Shown: positions 1 through 10,169, counted from the stretch's first letter. The stretch: 59,873 nucleotides of DNA from Acinetobacter pragensis (GCF_001605895.1 NZ_LUAW01000026.1:350-60222); one strand, 5' to 3'. Notes: a model not told the origin generated them from the letters alone. Translations and numbers: made by a program.

Positions 1-497
1 AGAAAGACCTTTGATTGTCAGCGGATAGGCCTGAGTTTGGTTTAAAGGCTGATCCAAGTTGCTTTAATGTAAGGGAATAGAGTTTATTCCCTTATTCATT
101 TCATTTTAAGAAAAAATGCTTCACCCAGTAATCAAAACTTAGATAGCGCGCCCCCCCGACCGAACAGACTAATTTGCAAATTCATTTATTGGCATGCCGT
201 TCATGTCGTCGTTATGGAAAGCAAGTCAAAACACTCAGCCAGCTTGCCACAGAGTTTAAAAATTTTGATGAGGGTAAGTAGGTAGCATCTGCTGTTTACA
301 AACACAAAGCCCTCAGGTCAAGTTGATGAGAGTAATGTAAAATAACTATTAATTCGAGTTTGAGACTTTGTACGTGAATGATGATGTTGGTTTTATAAAA
401 TCTATATGTTTTTAAAGAAAAATATTTTATATCGGTTTCTTTATTTGTGATTATTCTGTACATTTATTAGTCAAATTTGTGTTGTGAAGAGGTCGGC
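1..497. other. Gene-poor left edge
   Basis: No convincing complete gene is seen. A short open frame reaches a TAA at 43-45 and is followed by a hairpin at 70-94, so bases 1-45 may be the 3' tail of a plus-strand gene that starts outside the window. The rest, 95-497, is AT-rich apart from a run of seven C at about 151-157. A promoter for the small gene at 498 presumably lies in its last 100 bases, but none is clear enough to call. Confidence 0.5.
70..94. terminator. Palindromic hairpin, copy 1
   Basis: Perfect 10-bp inverted repeat TAAGGGAATA / TATTCCCTTA around a 5-nt loop (GAGTT). The same arms with a different loop occur at 8322-8346. There is no strong T-run, so terminator function is inferred from position and shape. 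Confidence 0.55.
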
Positions 498-725
498 ATG
501 TATAATTTTTCTGTAAGTGATCTAGACCAAATAATTGAAAATACACTGAAAGAAAATAAAAAGATCAGTAAAATGTTGATGGGATATAAGCTATTTCATG
601 AGTTAATGAATGATCCTAAGTTTCATGCAGAAGTGACCAATTCAGTGTTAAGTGTGACGAAAAGAAAATATAAGCGTTTAAAAATCAAAATAACGACGGA
701 TGAATACCAGCTTCACTTTGAGTAA
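498..725 (+). CDS. Hypothetical protein, 75 aa
   Basis: Not recognised. A small, lysine-rich and mostly helical protein with no signal peptide or membrane segment. The ATG at 498 is preferred over an in-frame TTG at 477 because GAGG lies just ahead of it at a sensible distance. It is followed after a gap by another small unknown gene and a clear terminator at 1071-1104, which supports expression of this pair. Confidence 0.55.
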   Translation: MYNFSVSDLDQIIENTLKENKKISKMLMGYKLFHELMNDPKFHAEVTNSVLSVTKRKYKRLKIKITTDEYQLHFE

Positions 726-911
726 AATCATGTACTTGAATAAATACTCTTGAAGTCAAAGTGCAATATTAAAATTAAGAGCACCCACTTTTCTACTGTG
801 AAAAAATTCGATAAAATAATAATCCATTATTTTTTTGTGCTCTATATGCGCCCCCGAATACGTAAGTTCTTACATTCCTTTTATTCACCACCAAATTCAA
901 AAGTTCTCGAA

Positions 912-1061
912 ATGAAATATAACTTAAGTGGTTATAGTGATTTGGACTTACTCAAAAAAATTCAAAAATCTAGCTGCCAAAATCTTAGAGCAGCCATTTG
1001 CAGCATCCTTTATGAGCGTGGTTATACCTCTGCTGAAATCACGTTATTAATCAACGAATAG
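912..1061 (+). CDS. Hypothetical protein, about 49 aa
   Basis: Not recognised. The frame is open back to a TTG at 750, but that start has no ribosome-binding site. The C-terminal part from the ATG at 912 has a protein-like helical composition (SDLDLLKKIQ, then LRAAICSILYERGYTSAEI). The start is therefore uncertain (912, 846 or 750). A strong intrinsic terminator begins 10 bases after the stop, which is the best evidence that this is a real gene end. Confidence 0.45.
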   Translation: MKYNLSGYSDLDLLKKIQKSSCQNLRAAICSILYERGYTSAEITLLINE

Positions 1062-1070
1062 TGTTAATGT

Positions 1071-1104
1071 AAAAGCCTCCATAAATCTATGGGGGCTTTT
1101 TTAC
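1071..1104 (+). terminator. Intrinsic terminator
   Basis: Stem AAAAGCCTCCAT / ATGGGGGCTTTT (one G-T pair), 6-nt loop, then a T-run. It lies directly after the small gene ending at 1061. Confidence 0.85.
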
Positions 1105-1463
1105 TTTAATTACATGATAGTGATTATGACTATCTTAGTATGATTGCTTTCTAGCTTCGTGACTTCAAAGTGTGCACTTTGATCATCTGAAGTTGAAATA
1201 TTTTTTATTTGCGGAGACTATCTTAACATTGGAATAATTAGACCATGTCAAAAGTTGGCTGGTTTCCCATCATTAGTCTATTGTGCTACCCTAAGTGTTC
1301 TAAAAACCTAAACAGTCTTTTCCTATATGACACTTACGCCACCTTAAGTTTATTTACCCCTTTAATCAGTAAATAACTCATCACTGTCTAGTGATGTGGT
1401 GTAGTCGCTTGTGTGTTGTATATATCACATCACTAGCCTATCTAAAAAATTAAAAAACAGGCT

Positions 1464-2924
1464 ATGTTTATGTTATCTAATGTACGAAAACAATGGTTCT
1501 CTAACATCCGTGGGGATGTACTTGCAGGACTTGTCGTCGGTCTTGCACTTATCCCTGAAGCTATCGCTTTTTCAATTATTGCTGGTGTAGATCCTAAAGT
1601 AGGTCTATACGCATCCTTTTGTATTGCTGTCGTGATTTCTTTTGTTGGTGGCCGTCCAGCTATGATCTCAGCAGCTACTGGAGCGATGGCACTGCTCATG
1701 GTCACCTTGGTCAAGGAGCATGGGCTAGAATATCTACTTGCTGCAACAATTTTGACTGGTGTTATTCAGATACTGGCAGGTTATTTAAAGCTCGCTAAAT
1801 TAATGCGATTCGTATCAAAATCTGTCGTTATTGGCTTTGTAAATGCTTTAGCCATCTTAATTTTTATGGCACAGCTACCTGAACTGATGAATGTAACTTG
1901 GTATGTATATGCATTGGTTGCTTTGGGTCTAGCGATTATTTATCTATTTCCTTTAATACCAAAATTAGGAAAGCTATTACCTTCTCCGCTTGTCTGCATC
2001 ATTGTGATTACCTTATTAGCAATAGCCCTAGGAATTGATGTACGGACTGTTGGAGATATGGGAGCATTACCTGACACCCTTCCTATGTTCTTGATCCCGA
2101 ATATCCCTCTAAATCTTGAGACATTGATGATCATTTTGCCGTATTCAGTTGCACTGGCAGCCGTAGGTTTACTTGAGTCTATGATGACAGCAACTATTGT
2201 CGATGAAATGACAGATACACCAAGTGATAAGCATCAGGAATGTAAAGGACAAGGTATTGCAAATATTGCCTCTGGCTTCATGGGTGGTATGGCAGGTTGT
2301 GCCATGATCGGTCAATCTATGATTAACGTGAAGTCAGGTGGTCTGACACGCTTATCAACCTTCTCTGCGGGTATTTTTCTTCTCATTTTAGTTGTGTTTA
2401 TCAGTGATTGGCTCAAAGTAATTCCAATGGCTGCCTTGGTTGCTGTGATGATCATGGTTTCAATCAGTACTTTTGAATGGAGTTCTGTCACCCAATTGAA
2501 GGACAATCCAAAAAGCAGCAATGTCGTGATGATTGCAACAGTTATTGTAGTAGTAGCTACACATAACTTAGCGTTAGGAGTATTAACAGGTGTAATGCTT
2601 TCAGCTTTATTCTTGGCCAATAAACTAGAAAATGATATTCAGGTCAGTGCTTCTTTTGAGGGGACCGCTCGTCTATATGATTTGAGAGGTCAGATCTTCT
2701 TTAGTTCTTCTGAAAAATTTATGCGGGGTTTTGACTTTAAAGAAGATGTGAAAGACGTAATTATTGATTTAGCTCACTCTCATATTTGGGATGTAACATC
2801 AGTCGCTATGCTTGATTCCGTGGTCAACAAGTTCCAAAAGAATGGTGCGAATGTCACAGTACGTGGTCTAAATGAAGCCAGTTCAATTATGATTGATAAG
2901 TATGGAGTCCATTCGAGGATTTAA
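1464..2924 (+). CDS. SulP family anion transporter with STAS domain
   Basis: An inner-membrane SLC26/SulP-type permease, 486 aa. The N-terminal part shows the family signature region ([20 protein letters not shown], then [10 protein letters not shown]) and about ten or more hydrophobic segments up to residue 390. The C-terminal 90 residues form a STAS-like domain ([20 protein letters not shown]). The family carries sulfate, bicarbonate or other small anions as proton or sodium symporters; the substrate here cannot be read from sequence. The ATG at 1464 follows ACAGGCT; an ATG two codons on is possible. It is somewhat shorter than typical 500-570 aa members. It precedes an arsenic operon but has its own terminator, so it is probably a separate unit. 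Confidence 0.9.
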   Translation: MFMLSNVRKQWFSNIRGDVLAGLVVGLALIPEAIAFSIIAGVDPKVGLYASFCIAVVISFVGGRPAMISAATGAMALLMVTLVKEHGLEYLLAATILTGVIQILAGYLKLAKLMRFVSKSVVIGFVNALAILIFMAQLPELMNVTWYVYALVALGLAIIYLFPLIPKLGKLLPSPLVCIIVITLLAIALGIDVRTVGDMGALPDTLPMFLIPNIPLNLETLMIILPYSVALAAVGLLESMMTATIVDEMTDTPSDKHQECKGQGIANIASGFMGGMAGCAMIGQSMINVKSGGLTRLSTFSAGIFLLILVVFISDWLKVIPMAALVAVMIMVSISTFEWSSVTQLKDNPKSSNVVMIATVIVVVATHNLALGVLTGVMLSALFLANKLENDIQVSASFEGTARLYDLRGQIFFSSSEKFMRGFDFKEDVKDVIIDLAHSHIWDVTSVAMLDSVVNKFQKNGANVTVRGLNEASSIMIDKYGVHSRI

Positions 2925-2956
2925 TTTCAGGCAAATACTAAATTCATTTTATGACC

Positions 2957-2990
2957 AATGACACTTTGAGAAATCACAGTGTCATTTTTT
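2957..2990 (+). terminator. Intrinsic terminator after the SulP gene
   Basis: Stem AATGACACT / AGTGTCATT with a 12-nt loop, ending in a run of T. Confidence 0.8.
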
Positions 2991-3026
2991 ATAATTAATT
3001 TTATTTAATATGAAAATATGGAATTG

Positions 3027-3058
3027 CATATATATGTTTATTCATATATAAATATATG
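3027..3058. promoter_or_regulatory. Probable ArsR operator upstream of arsC
   Basis: AT-rich nested dyads: CATATATATG at 3027-3036, then ATATATG (3030-3036) facing CATATAT (3043-3049), and a near-palindrome at 3043-3058. ATATAT half-sites recur in the dyad ahead of arsR at 3526-3555, which suggests one regulator acts on both. Binding by the ArsR encoded here is inference. Confidence 0.55.
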
Positions 3059-3083
3059 TAAAGATTCGATTGAGTTTGAGCAA

Positions 3084-3518
3084 ATGACTGCTACTCCAAA
3101 AGTGAAGATCTATCACAATCCTGAATGTGGTACATCACGTAATACATTGGCATTAATTCGTAATGCCAATATTGAACCTGAAGTGATTGAGTACCTTGTA
3201 ACACCTCCATCTAAAAATGAACTGATTCAAATGATCGCGGATGCAGGTTTAACGGTGCGAGAGGCGATTCGTAAGAATGTTGATCCATATATAGATTTAG
3301 GAATTGACAATGAAGACTGGACCGAAGACCAATTATTGTGCTTTATGCTTCAGTATCCAATTTTAATTAACCGTCCATTCGTGGTGACTGAACGAGGAAC
3401 TCGTTTAAGTCGTCCTTCTGAAATTGTGCTGGAGATTTTGCCTTTACCGCAAAAGGGTGCTTTCACTAAAGAAGACGGTGAGCAAGTGATTGATGCGAAT
3501 GGGCAGAGATTGAAATAA
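3084..3518 (+). CDS. arsC: Arsenate reductase, glutaredoxin-linked ArsC family
   Basis: Cytoplasmic reduction of arsenate to arsenite, 144 aa. The catalytic loop NPECGTSRNT near residues 10-20 is the hallmark of the R773-type ArsC fold, which uses glutathione and glutaredoxin. The start at 3084 gives the normal family N-terminus (MTATPKVKIYHNPECG); the frame is open to 3018, but that extension lies in the AT-rich operator. It is the first gene of the arsenic operon and is followed 57 bases later by arsR. A second, unrelated arsenate reductase is encoded two genes on. Confidence 0.93.
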   Translation: MTATPKVKIYHNPECGTSRNTLALIRNANIEPEVIEYLVTPPSKNELIQMIADAGLTVREAIRKNVDPYIDLGIDNEDWTEDQLLCFMLQYPILINRPFVVTERGTRLSRPSEIVLEILPLPQKGAFTKEDGEQVIDANGQRLK

Positions 3519-3525
3519 AAATTTC

Positions 3526-3555
3526 ATGGATATATGTGAATATTGATATATCCAT
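3526..3555. promoter_or_regulatory. Perfect inverted repeat ahead of arsR (probable ArsR operator)
   Basis: Perfect 10-bp arms ATGGATATAT (3526-3535) and ATATATCCAT (3546-3555) with a 10-base spacer, ending 20 bases before the arsR start. Position and symmetry fit an autoregulatory ArsR/SmtB operator. Confidence 0.65.
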
Positions 3556-3575
3556 ATGTTTGAGTGAGTAAAAAT

Positions 3576-3896
3576 ATGGATCAAATCAATTTCTTTAAAT
3601 GTTTGGCTGATGAAACGCGATTCAACATTGTTATGTTGGTTCTTGGGAATAATGAACAGTGTGTTTGTGATTTGACTGAAAAATTACAGCTGAGCCAACC
3701 CAAGATTTCACGGCATTTAGCCTTACTGCGTTCTTCGGGTCTCTTACAAGATCGACGTCAAGGGCAATGGGTTTATTACAGTCTCAATCCCAATTTACCC
3801 ACTTGGTGCGTAGACGTACTTAACACCCTTAACAATACCGATATACAGCCAAAAGTTGCACCATCCTTTCAGCAAATCAATAGTTATTGCGAGTAG
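3576..3896 (+). CDS. arsR: ArsR family arsenite-responsive repressor
   Basis: A 106-aa winged-helix regulator of the ArsR/SmtB family. It has the metalloid-binding box CVCDL (Cys29 and Cys31) at the start of the DNA-binding helix region, followed by QLSQPKISRHLALLRSSGLL, the recognition helix. Known family members leave DNA when trivalent arsenic binds these cysteines. The ATG at 3576 gives the usual N-terminus; a GTG at 3564 is in frame. It lies between the two arsC types and directly after a perfect inverted repeat, so autoregulation is likely. Confidence 0.93.
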   Translation: MDQINFFKCLADETRFNIVMLVLGNNEQCVCDLTEKLQLSQPKISRHLALLRSSGLLQDRRQGQWVYYSLNPNLPTWCVDVLNTLNNTDIQPKVAPSFQQINSYCE

Positions 3897-3903
3897 TAAA
3901 AAT

Positions 3904-4377
3904 ATGAAATTTCTTTTTTTATGTACTGGAAATAGTTGCCGTAGCATCCTGTCAGAAGTGCTGTTTAATAGTCGTGCGCCTGAAGGGTGGAAAGCTTACA
4001 GTGCAGGTAGCAAACCATCTGGACAGGTGCATCTATTGACCATTGAAACTCTGGAAAACTTAGGTCTTTCAACTGAAGGTTTGTGGAGTAAAACGATTGA
4101 TGACTGCGAACAATACCAACCTGACGTTGTGATTACCGTCTGTGATTCGGCAGCTCAAGAAGCATGCCCGCTGTATTTAGGTGGTGCAATTAAAGCACAT
4201 TGGGGTTTGGTCGATCCTTCACATTTGGATTTACCGAAAGAAGAAAAGCTCAAAGCATTCCAAGTCACTGTTGATCATATCAACCGTCGCTTAGACGCTT
4301 TATTGGCACTCGATACAGCGCATATGTCTCGCCCAGATTTGATTGCCGCAATCAATCAAATTTCGCATATTGAATGA
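3904..4377 (+). CDS. arsC: Arsenate reductase, low-molecular-weight phosphatase type
   Basis: A 157-aa protein with the P-loop CTGNSCRS near the N-terminus ([14 protein letters not shown]), as in low-molecular-weight tyrosine phosphatases and thioredoxin-linked ArsC. The partner cysteines further on ([13 protein letters not shown]) fit a disulfide relay. It starts 7 bases after arsR. The frame runs back to 3856 inside arsR, but the start at 3904 gives the proper N-terminus. The trxB gene later in the operon is a plausible source of reducing power, through thioredoxin. Confidence 0.92.
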   Translation: MKFLFLCTGNSCRSILSEVLFNSRAPEGWKAYSAGSKPSGQVHLLTIETLENLGLSTEGLWSKTIDDCEQYQPDVVITVCDSAAQEACPLYLGGAIKAHWGLVDPSHLDLPKEEKLKAFQVTVDHINRRLDALLALDTAHMSRPDLIAAINQISHIE

Positions 4378-4384
4378 GAACATC

Positions 4385-5425
4385 ATGGCTCAACAAAGAT
4401 TATCCTTTTTAGATCGTAACCTGACGCTATGGATTTTTATTGCTATGGCGTTGGGAATTGCGATAGGCGTGTTCTTTCCGCAAGCTTCTGTCGCTTTGGA
4501 CAAAATGAGTGTGGATTCAGTCAATATCCCGATTGCGATAGGTTTGATTTTGATGATGTATCCGCCACTGGCAAAAGTGGACTATGCGACGTTGCCGCAA
4601 GTATTTAAGGATAAGAAAACACTAACTTTATCCTTAGTACAAAACTGGCTGATCGCTCCCGTGCTCATGTTTGCATTGGCAATCATATTTTTGCAGAGTT
4701 ATCCCGAATACATGACAGGCGTAATCCTTATTGGTTTAGCACGATGTATTGCGATGGTTTTAGTCTGGAATGGTTTGGCTTGTGGTGATAATCAATATGT
4801 CGCAGCATTGGTCGCTTTTAACAGTATCTTTCAGATTTTGTTTTTTAGTACTTATGCTTGGTTATTCTTGACCTTCTTACCGCCTTATTTTGGCGTTGCA
4901 GGGCAAGTGATCAATGTTGATTTTTGGACCATTACCCATGCTGTTTTGGTTTATCTCGGTATTCCGTTTTTATTAGGTTTCTTAACGCGCTTAATTTTGG
5001 TGAAACAAAAAGGCGTGGAGTGGTATCAAACCAAGTTTATTCCGAAAATCAGTCCTCTAAGTTTGATTGCTTTGCTGTTCACGATTTTGGCTATGTTTAG
5101 CCTAAAAGGTGGTGATGTTGTAAGCCTGCCAATGGATGTTTTACGAATTGCGATTCCTTTAACAATTTACTTTGTATTGATGTTCTTTATTAGCTTCTTT
5201 ATGAGCAAATGGATGGGCAATGATTATCCAAAGACAGCAGCAATCTCTTTTACTGCGGCTGGAAACAACTTTGAATTAGCACTTGCCGTTGCAATCGCCA
5301 CATTCGGTTTAGCTTCGCCAGTCGCTTTTACAACGGTGATCGGACCATTGGTTGAAGTGCCTGTGCTGATTGCTTTGGTGAGCGTGTCATTGTGGTTAAG
5401 AAAGAAATACTTTAAAGAGGCCTAA
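4385..5425 (+). CDS. acr3: Arsenite efflux transporter, ACR3 family
   Basis: Inner-membrane arsenite exporter of 346 aa with about ten membrane segments. The family motif with the functional cysteine is visible ([20 protein letters not shown]), as is the conserved [13 protein letters not shown] region near residues 290-310. It begins 7 bases after the preceding arsC stop. This is the ACR3 type, not the ArsB antiporter type. It exports the product of the two arsenate reductases. Confidence 0.95.
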   Translation: MAQQRLSFLDRNLTLWIFIAMALGIAIGVFFPQASVALDKMSVDSVNIPIAIGLILMMYPPLAKVDYATLPQVFKDKKTLTLSLVQNWLIAPVLMFALAIIFLQSYPEYMTGVILIGLARCIAMVLVWNGLACGDNQYVAALVAFNSIFQILFFSTYAWLFLTFLPPYFGVAGQVINVDFWTITHAVLVYLGIPFLLGFLTRLILVKQKGVEWYQTKFIPKISPLSLIALLFTILAMFSLKGGDVVSLPMDVLRIAIPLTIYFVLMFFISFFMSKWMGNDYPKTAAISFTAAGNNFELALAVAIATFGLASPVAFTTVIGPLVEVPVLIALVSVSLWLRKKYFKEA

Positions 5426-5429
5426 CGCT

Positions 5430-6135
5430 ATGAATCTCCCAAATGTAGATATGAATCTTCTCGATCAACCTACTTTAGAAAAAGTACAGGCTAAAGAGGT
5501 GAATCATCCACCGCGTATTTTGCTGCTGTATGGCTCAAACCGTGAGCGTTCATATAGCCGAATTGGCGGTGATGGAAGCAGGACGTATTTTGGAGCAGTT
5601 TGGTGCTGAAGTAAAAATCTTCCATCCTAAAGGGCTGCCTTTACCTGAAGATGCGGACACTGAACATCCAAAGGTTAAAGAGTTGCATGATTTACTCGCT
5701 TGGGCAGAAGGGATGGTGTGGTGCTCGCCTGAGCGTCATGGCTCCATGAGTTCAATTTTCAAATCGCAAATTGACTGGATACCTCTGGCAGGTGGTGCAA
5801 TTCGTGCAACCCAAGGCAAGACTTTGGCGCTCATGCAAGTCAGTGGCGGTTCGCAGTCTTTTAATAGCGTCAATCAAATGCGTATTTTAGGCCGTTGGAT
5901 GCGCATGATCACCATCCCAAACCAATCGTCTATTCCCAAAGCTTTTTTAGAGTTTGAAGAAGACGGCAGGATGAAACCTTCAGCCTTTTATGATCGAATT
6001 GTCGATGTCATGGAGGAGCTGTATAAATTCACGCTATTGACGCGTGGGCAAAGTCAGTACCTCACAGACCGTTATTCAGAGCGAAAAGAGTCGGCAGAAG
6101 AATTATCCAAGCGTGTCAATCAACGTAGTTTATAA
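5430..6135 (+). pseudogene. arsH: arsH, frameshifted
   Basis: ArsH is an NADPH-dependent FMN reductase that oxidises trivalent organoarsenicals. The ATG at 5430 opens a frame that encodes the normal N-terminus and the FMN-binding motif [11 protein letters not shown], then runs to a stop near 5610. The rest of the protein ([19 protein letters not shown] onward) continues in the next frame to 6135. Removing one A at about 5561-5562 (CGAATTG to CGATTG) restores a continuous 234-aa protein, the normal ArsH length. The change is either a genuine recent frameshift or a sequencing error. The downstream part could start internally at 5530 but would lack the FMN loop. Confidence 0.88.
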
Positions 6136-6146
6136 ACTCTAGGTGA

Positions 6147-7106
<960 letters not shown>

Positions 7107-7142
7107 AAGGCTCATTTAAACGCTTGAAAATTGTATGAAATA

Positions 7143-7177
7143 CGCCCAGTCTGTTGAGCAGACTGGGCGTTATTTTG
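7143..7177 (+). terminator. Strong intrinsic terminator after trxB
   Basis: Perfect 11-bp stem CGCCCAGTCTG / CAGACTGGGCG, 5-nt loop, then TTATTTT. It separates the ars operon from the monooxygenase gene. Confidence 0.9.
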
Positions 7178-7207
7178 ATTATGACAATAAAGAATAGGAG
7201 AGAAGCT

Positions 7208-8284
7208 TTGACTCAATTACAAGCAGAAGTCGATGTAGTCATTATTGGTGGTGGTCAGGCAGCCCTTGCCACAGCTTATTTCCTCAAACGTAAGAAAATT
7301 CCATTTATTATTTTAGATGACCAAGTTCAGGCGGGCGGTGCATGGTCACATGCTTGGGAATCTCTTCGTCTTTTTTCTCCAAATACTTGGAGTTCGTTGT
7401 CAGGTTGGATGATGCCAACAACTGAACAAACCTACCCGACGCGAGATGAAGTGATTGACTACTTGTCTGCATATGAGCAACGCTATCAATTTCCGATTAT
7501 TCGCCCCGTACATGTCGATCATATTGAACAAAAAGATGGCTACTCAGATATGTATGCTGGCGATCAATATTGGCGAGCTAAAGCGGTGGTCAGTGCGACA
7601 GGGACATGGAGTCAGCCTTATATTCCGTATTATGAAGGACATGAACGATTTGAAGGAATACAAACGCATTCAGCACATTATGTAAATCCAGAGCCTTTCA
7701 TCAATAAAAAAGTGATCGTGGTTGGGGGCGGTAACTCTGGCGCACAAATTCTTGCCGAAGTCTCAAAAGTTGCAGATACCACTTGGGTCACAGCAACACC
7801 ACCTCAATTTTTATCGGATGATGTTGATGGGCGTGTTTTATTTCTTCGGGCAACTGAACGTTTAAAAGCCCAACAGGAAGGTCGTGTGATTGATCAACCC
7901 GTTGGTGGTCTGGGTGATATTGTCATGATAGACAGTGTCAAAGAGGCCCGCGAACGTGGCGTACTACATAGCCGAGAGCCTTTTACCTCATTTGAGGAGC
8001 ATTCCGTTGTTTGGGCTGATGGTACAAGACAAGCAGTAGATGCTGTGATTTGGTGTACAGGGTTCAAAGCTTCATTGAATCACTTAAGAAGTCTTGATGT
8101 GGTAGAGCCTGATCAGACAGTTGCTGTGAATGATGGGCGCTCAGTAAAAATAAATAACCTTTGGTTGGTTGGCTATGGGGAATGGACAGGCATGGCATCC
8201 GCAACACTCATTGGGGTTTCTAGAACAGCAAGAGCAACGGTAGATCAAATAGCTGATTACTTGGCTGAATCAAAGTTAAATTAA
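7208..8284 (+). CDS. Flavin-dependent monooxygenase (ArsO-like)
   Basis: A 358-aa FAD/NADPH protein with two Rossmann motifs: [17 protein letters not shown] at the N-terminus and [14 protein letters not shown] near residue 170. This is the pattern of single-component flavin monooxygenases. Relatives occur in arsenic clusters, sometimes named arsO, with poorly defined substrates. The TTG at 7208 is chosen because AGGAG lies about 6 bases ahead; an in-frame ATG at 7181 has no such site, and the frame open to 7154 lies inside the terminator hairpin. It may need its own promoter or read-through. Confidence 0.8.
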   Translation: MTQLQAEVDVVIIGGGQAALATAYFLKRKKIPFIILDDQVQAGGAWSHAWESLRLFSPNTWSSLSGWMMPTTEQTYPTRDEVIDYLSAYEQRYQFPIIRPVHVDHIEQKDGYSDMYAGDQYWRAKAVVSATGTWSQPYIPYYEGHERFEGIQTHSAHYVNPEPFINKKVIVVGGGNSGAQILAEVSKVADTTWVTATPPQFLSDDVDGRVLFLRATERLKAQQEGRVIDQPVGGLGDIVMIDSVKEARERGVLHSREPFTSFEEHSVVWADGTRQAVDAVIWCTGFKASLNHLRSLDVVEPDQTVAVNDGRSVKINNLWLVGYGEWTGMASATLIGVSRTARATVDQIADYLAESKLN

Positions 8285-8321
8285 CTTCATATGTTGTTAT
8301 CTGATTTTACAATTTATAGCT

Positions 8322-8346
8322 TAAGGGAATAAAAACTATTCCCTTA
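8322..8346. terminator. Palindromic hairpin, copy 2
   Basis: Same 10-bp arms as at 70-94 (TAAGGGAATA / TATTCCCTTA) with loop AAAAC. It lies between the convergent monooxygenase and lipoprotein genes and could stop transcription from either side. Confidence 0.55.
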
Positions 8347-8387
8347 GATGAATCTATAGAATCAGCTTTTTACCGAGATATTAATAC

Positions 8388-8921
8388 CTAAAAATTATAG
8401 GTATAGGTCAATCCGCTGTTGGTGGTGATGGTCACCTCACGCACATTTTCAGCAGCGCAACCGAGATAGACTTGGGCCACTGAGCCGTAGCGCATATTTT
8501 GATAATCATAAAAGCCTTTGGTCCTACAATTACCACGATTGATTGATACATTGGTCAGGCTGGTTGGATCATCATTTAGTGACATGATATTGAGTTTATC
8601 CACATAGCCTGTCCCGGAATATTGCGAATGATCACGACGGACACGCACTTCAAACTGTTCTTGGATCGGTTGTTCCTGTGACAGTTCAGTCATTTGCTCA
8701 GCATCAGCCCCATTTTCTAAAAATGATTTATCAACGACAAAGTCATCCTCGGGTGGATTGAATATCTCAGAATGATCAGAAGCATTATTCGCGGTAGAGT
8801 CTGTATTTTGATTTGCTGTTGCTTTGGGTTCTACTGTGGCTTGAGATTCTTTGGCTGGACTACAAGCCGTTAAGCACAGTATTAATACACTGGATAAAAG
8901 AATCGGGTGAATCAGTTTCAT
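8388..8921 (-). CDS. Hypothetical lipoprotein, 177 aa
   Basis: Function not recognised. The N-terminus is a typical lipoprotein signal with lipobox LTAC at residues 17-20, followed by a low-complexity Ala/Thr/Asn/Ser linker to about residue 55. The C-terminal part has three cysteines (RGNCRTKGFYD, YLGCAAENV) that could form disulfides. It ends a minus-strand series of small exported proteins (8388-9916), so it probably belongs to the accessory element that carries them. Confidence 0.75.
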   Translation of the reverse strand: MKLIHPILLSSVLILCLTACSPAKESQATVEPKATANQNTDSTANNASDHSEIFNPPEDDFVVDKSFLENGADAEQMTELSQEQPIQEQFEVRVRRDHSQYSGTGYVDKLNIMSLNDDPTSLTNVSINRGNCRTKGFYDYQNMRYGSVAQVYLGCAAENVREVTITTNSGLTYTYNF

Positions 8922-8981
8922 GGCTGAATTCCTAAAATGCTTTTTTCATCTATGAATAAAGTCGTTGTTGTTTGTTAGTGG

Positions 8982-9287
8982 TTATTTACATTTGCCTTTA
9001 TGCACCGATTGCACCAAACGTGGTTCAGTTTTATCTGCATCTAAACGTAGGCAAATGGCTTTCTTGCTTTTGATTGAGCTGGAAATCAGCTCTTCACCCT
9101 GAATCGGATTGCTCCCACCTGCGTTATAAACTTGATAGCGTTTGCCTGTGGTGGTTTTAAAACTAAATGCGTCGCCTGATTCACTAAAACCTTCGATTTT
9201 TTTAACAATCACAGTTGTTGTGTTGGATTGTGCAAACAGTGAGGTGCAGATCAGACAGAGGCCACAGGCCAAGATTAGTTTTTTCAT
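8982..9287 (-). CDS. Hypothetical exported protein, 101 aa
   Basis: Not recognised. It has a clear cleavable signal peptide (MKKLILACGLCLICTSLFAQ) followed by a small basic domain of about 80 residues that ends in a lysine- and cysteine-rich tail. The start has AGAGG upstream on the minus strand. It lies 60 bases upstream of the 177-aa lipoprotein gene in the same orientation, so the two are probably transcribed together. Confidence 0.65.
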   Translation of the reverse strand: MKKLILACGLCLICTSLFAQSNTTTVIVKKIEGFSESGDAFSFKTTTGKRYQVYNAGGSNPIQGEELISSSIKSKKAICLRLDADKTEPRLVQSVHKGKCK

Positions 9288-9304
9288 TTTGTTATGCCTC
9301 TGGC

Positions 9305-9451
9305 TTAGTTCTTAAAAATCGTGACAGGCCAGACTACGGCTTTACCAAGGTTATAGGCATAGCTGTAATGTGCAGTACTGCTGCAATTTTTGAAATACAC
9401 TGAGCAAATCAGTGCGATCAGCACATAGCCGATAATTAAATAGTTTTTCAT
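9305..9451 (-). CDS. Small membrane-anchored protein, 48 aa
   Basis: A short gene between two exported-protein genes on the same strand. The protein starts MKNYLIIGYVLIALICSVYF, a single hydrophobic segment or uncleaved signal, followed by a short polar tail. Not recognised. The tight packing with neighbours on both sides and the typical hydrophobic N-terminus are the reasons for the call. Confidence 0.45.
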   Translation of the reverse strand: MKNYLIIGYVLIALICSVYFKNCSSTAHYSYAYNLGKAVVWPVTIFKN

Positions 9452-9473
9452 GTGTTTCCCCAGATACTTGAAT

Positions 9474-9749
9474 TTATGACTGACATTGCTGAACAGCGTG
9501 TGCCATTACCACGTTAAAATCTTCAGGTGGCTGCATGGTTTCTCGAACCGTGACATCAGCCATTTGTTGCATAAATTCAGGTGAGTAATGCGCTTCGACT
9601 TTGTCGTAAATACAGCCACAGGTAGATCGGTCTAAACCACCCGCCTGACAGCCAGCTTTAAAATCACGTTTGACTTTGCTGTCACAGGCAGTCAGCAGGG
9701 TGCTACTAAAGGCAATGACGATTACCCCAAACCAAGTTTGATATTTCAT
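9474..9749 (-). CDS. Hypothetical lipoprotein, 91 aa
   Basis: Not recognised by function. It has a lipoprotein signal with lipobox LTAC (Cys at about residue 22), then a compact domain with three further cysteines (KAGCQAGG, STCGCIYDKV) that resembles small bacterial cysteine-containing lipoproteins. It lies in the run of small minus-strand genes between 8388 and 9916. Confidence 0.65.
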   Translation of the reverse strand: MKYQTWFGVIVIAFSSTLLTACDSKVKRDFKAGCQAGGLDRSTCGCIYDKVEAHYSPEFMQQMADVTVRETMQPPEDFNVVMAHAVQQCQS

Positions 9750-9799
9750 TTCTGTTCCAAATCATTGTTATCTATTGTTCTAAAGTCATACGGATGGGT

Positions 9800-9916
9800 T
9801 TATTTATGCCAGCCTGCCAGATAAATCAGCAGCCATAGTCCACCAAGCACAAAAACAAAGGGGCCTAGCATCGCCACCATGACGACAATTAAAATGAGCT
9901 GTGCGATCAATTTCAT
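9800..9916 (-). CDS. Very small membrane protein, 38 aa
   Basis: A 38-residue reading frame beginning MKLIAQLILIVVMVAML, almost entirely hydrophobic, ending in GWHK. It could be one long or two short membrane segments. Not recognised. It lies just upstream of, and in line with, the lipoprotein gene at 9474-9749. The only evidence is the coherent membrane-protein composition and the operon position. Confidence 0.4.
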   Translation of the reverse strand: MKLIAQLILIVVMVAMLGPFVFVLGGLWLLIYLAGWHK

Positions 9917-9984
9917 AAGGTTTTTCCAGCACAAAGCAGCCCCTGAATTAAAAACTCAGTGGTTGATCAGTGCGTTGAAATGAA

Positions 9985-10095
9985 TCAGTGCACAGGGCAA
10001 GACAATAAAGTTGGAATCGGAATGCAATACCGAAATCGGAAAGTGGGTATAAATGAAGCGAGTGCAGGGGAAGCACTCAAATTGAATAGCGTCAT
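9985..10095 (-). CDS. Possible small protein, 36 aa
   Basis: Weak call. An ATG at 10095 (minus strand) has AGGAG five bases ahead, a better ribosome site than most genes here, and opens a 36-codon frame beginning MTLFNLSASPALASF. The composition is not strongly protein-like and no family is recognised. It could instead be a leader peptide for the small-gene cluster downstream. Confidence 0.25.
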   Translation of the reverse strand: MTLFNLSASPALASFIPTFRFRYCIPIPTLLSCPVH

Positions 10096-10169
10096 AGATG
10101 ACTCCTGTATGTATAGAAGTTCTACCGAATCACTGTCAATTGATTATGGTGGCAGAACGAAAAGGGGTT

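Noticed and set aside
7154..7207. Longer N-terminus for the flavin monooxygenase
   Set aside because: The extra codons start in the loop of the terminator hairpin; the TTG at 7208 has a proper AGGAG site.
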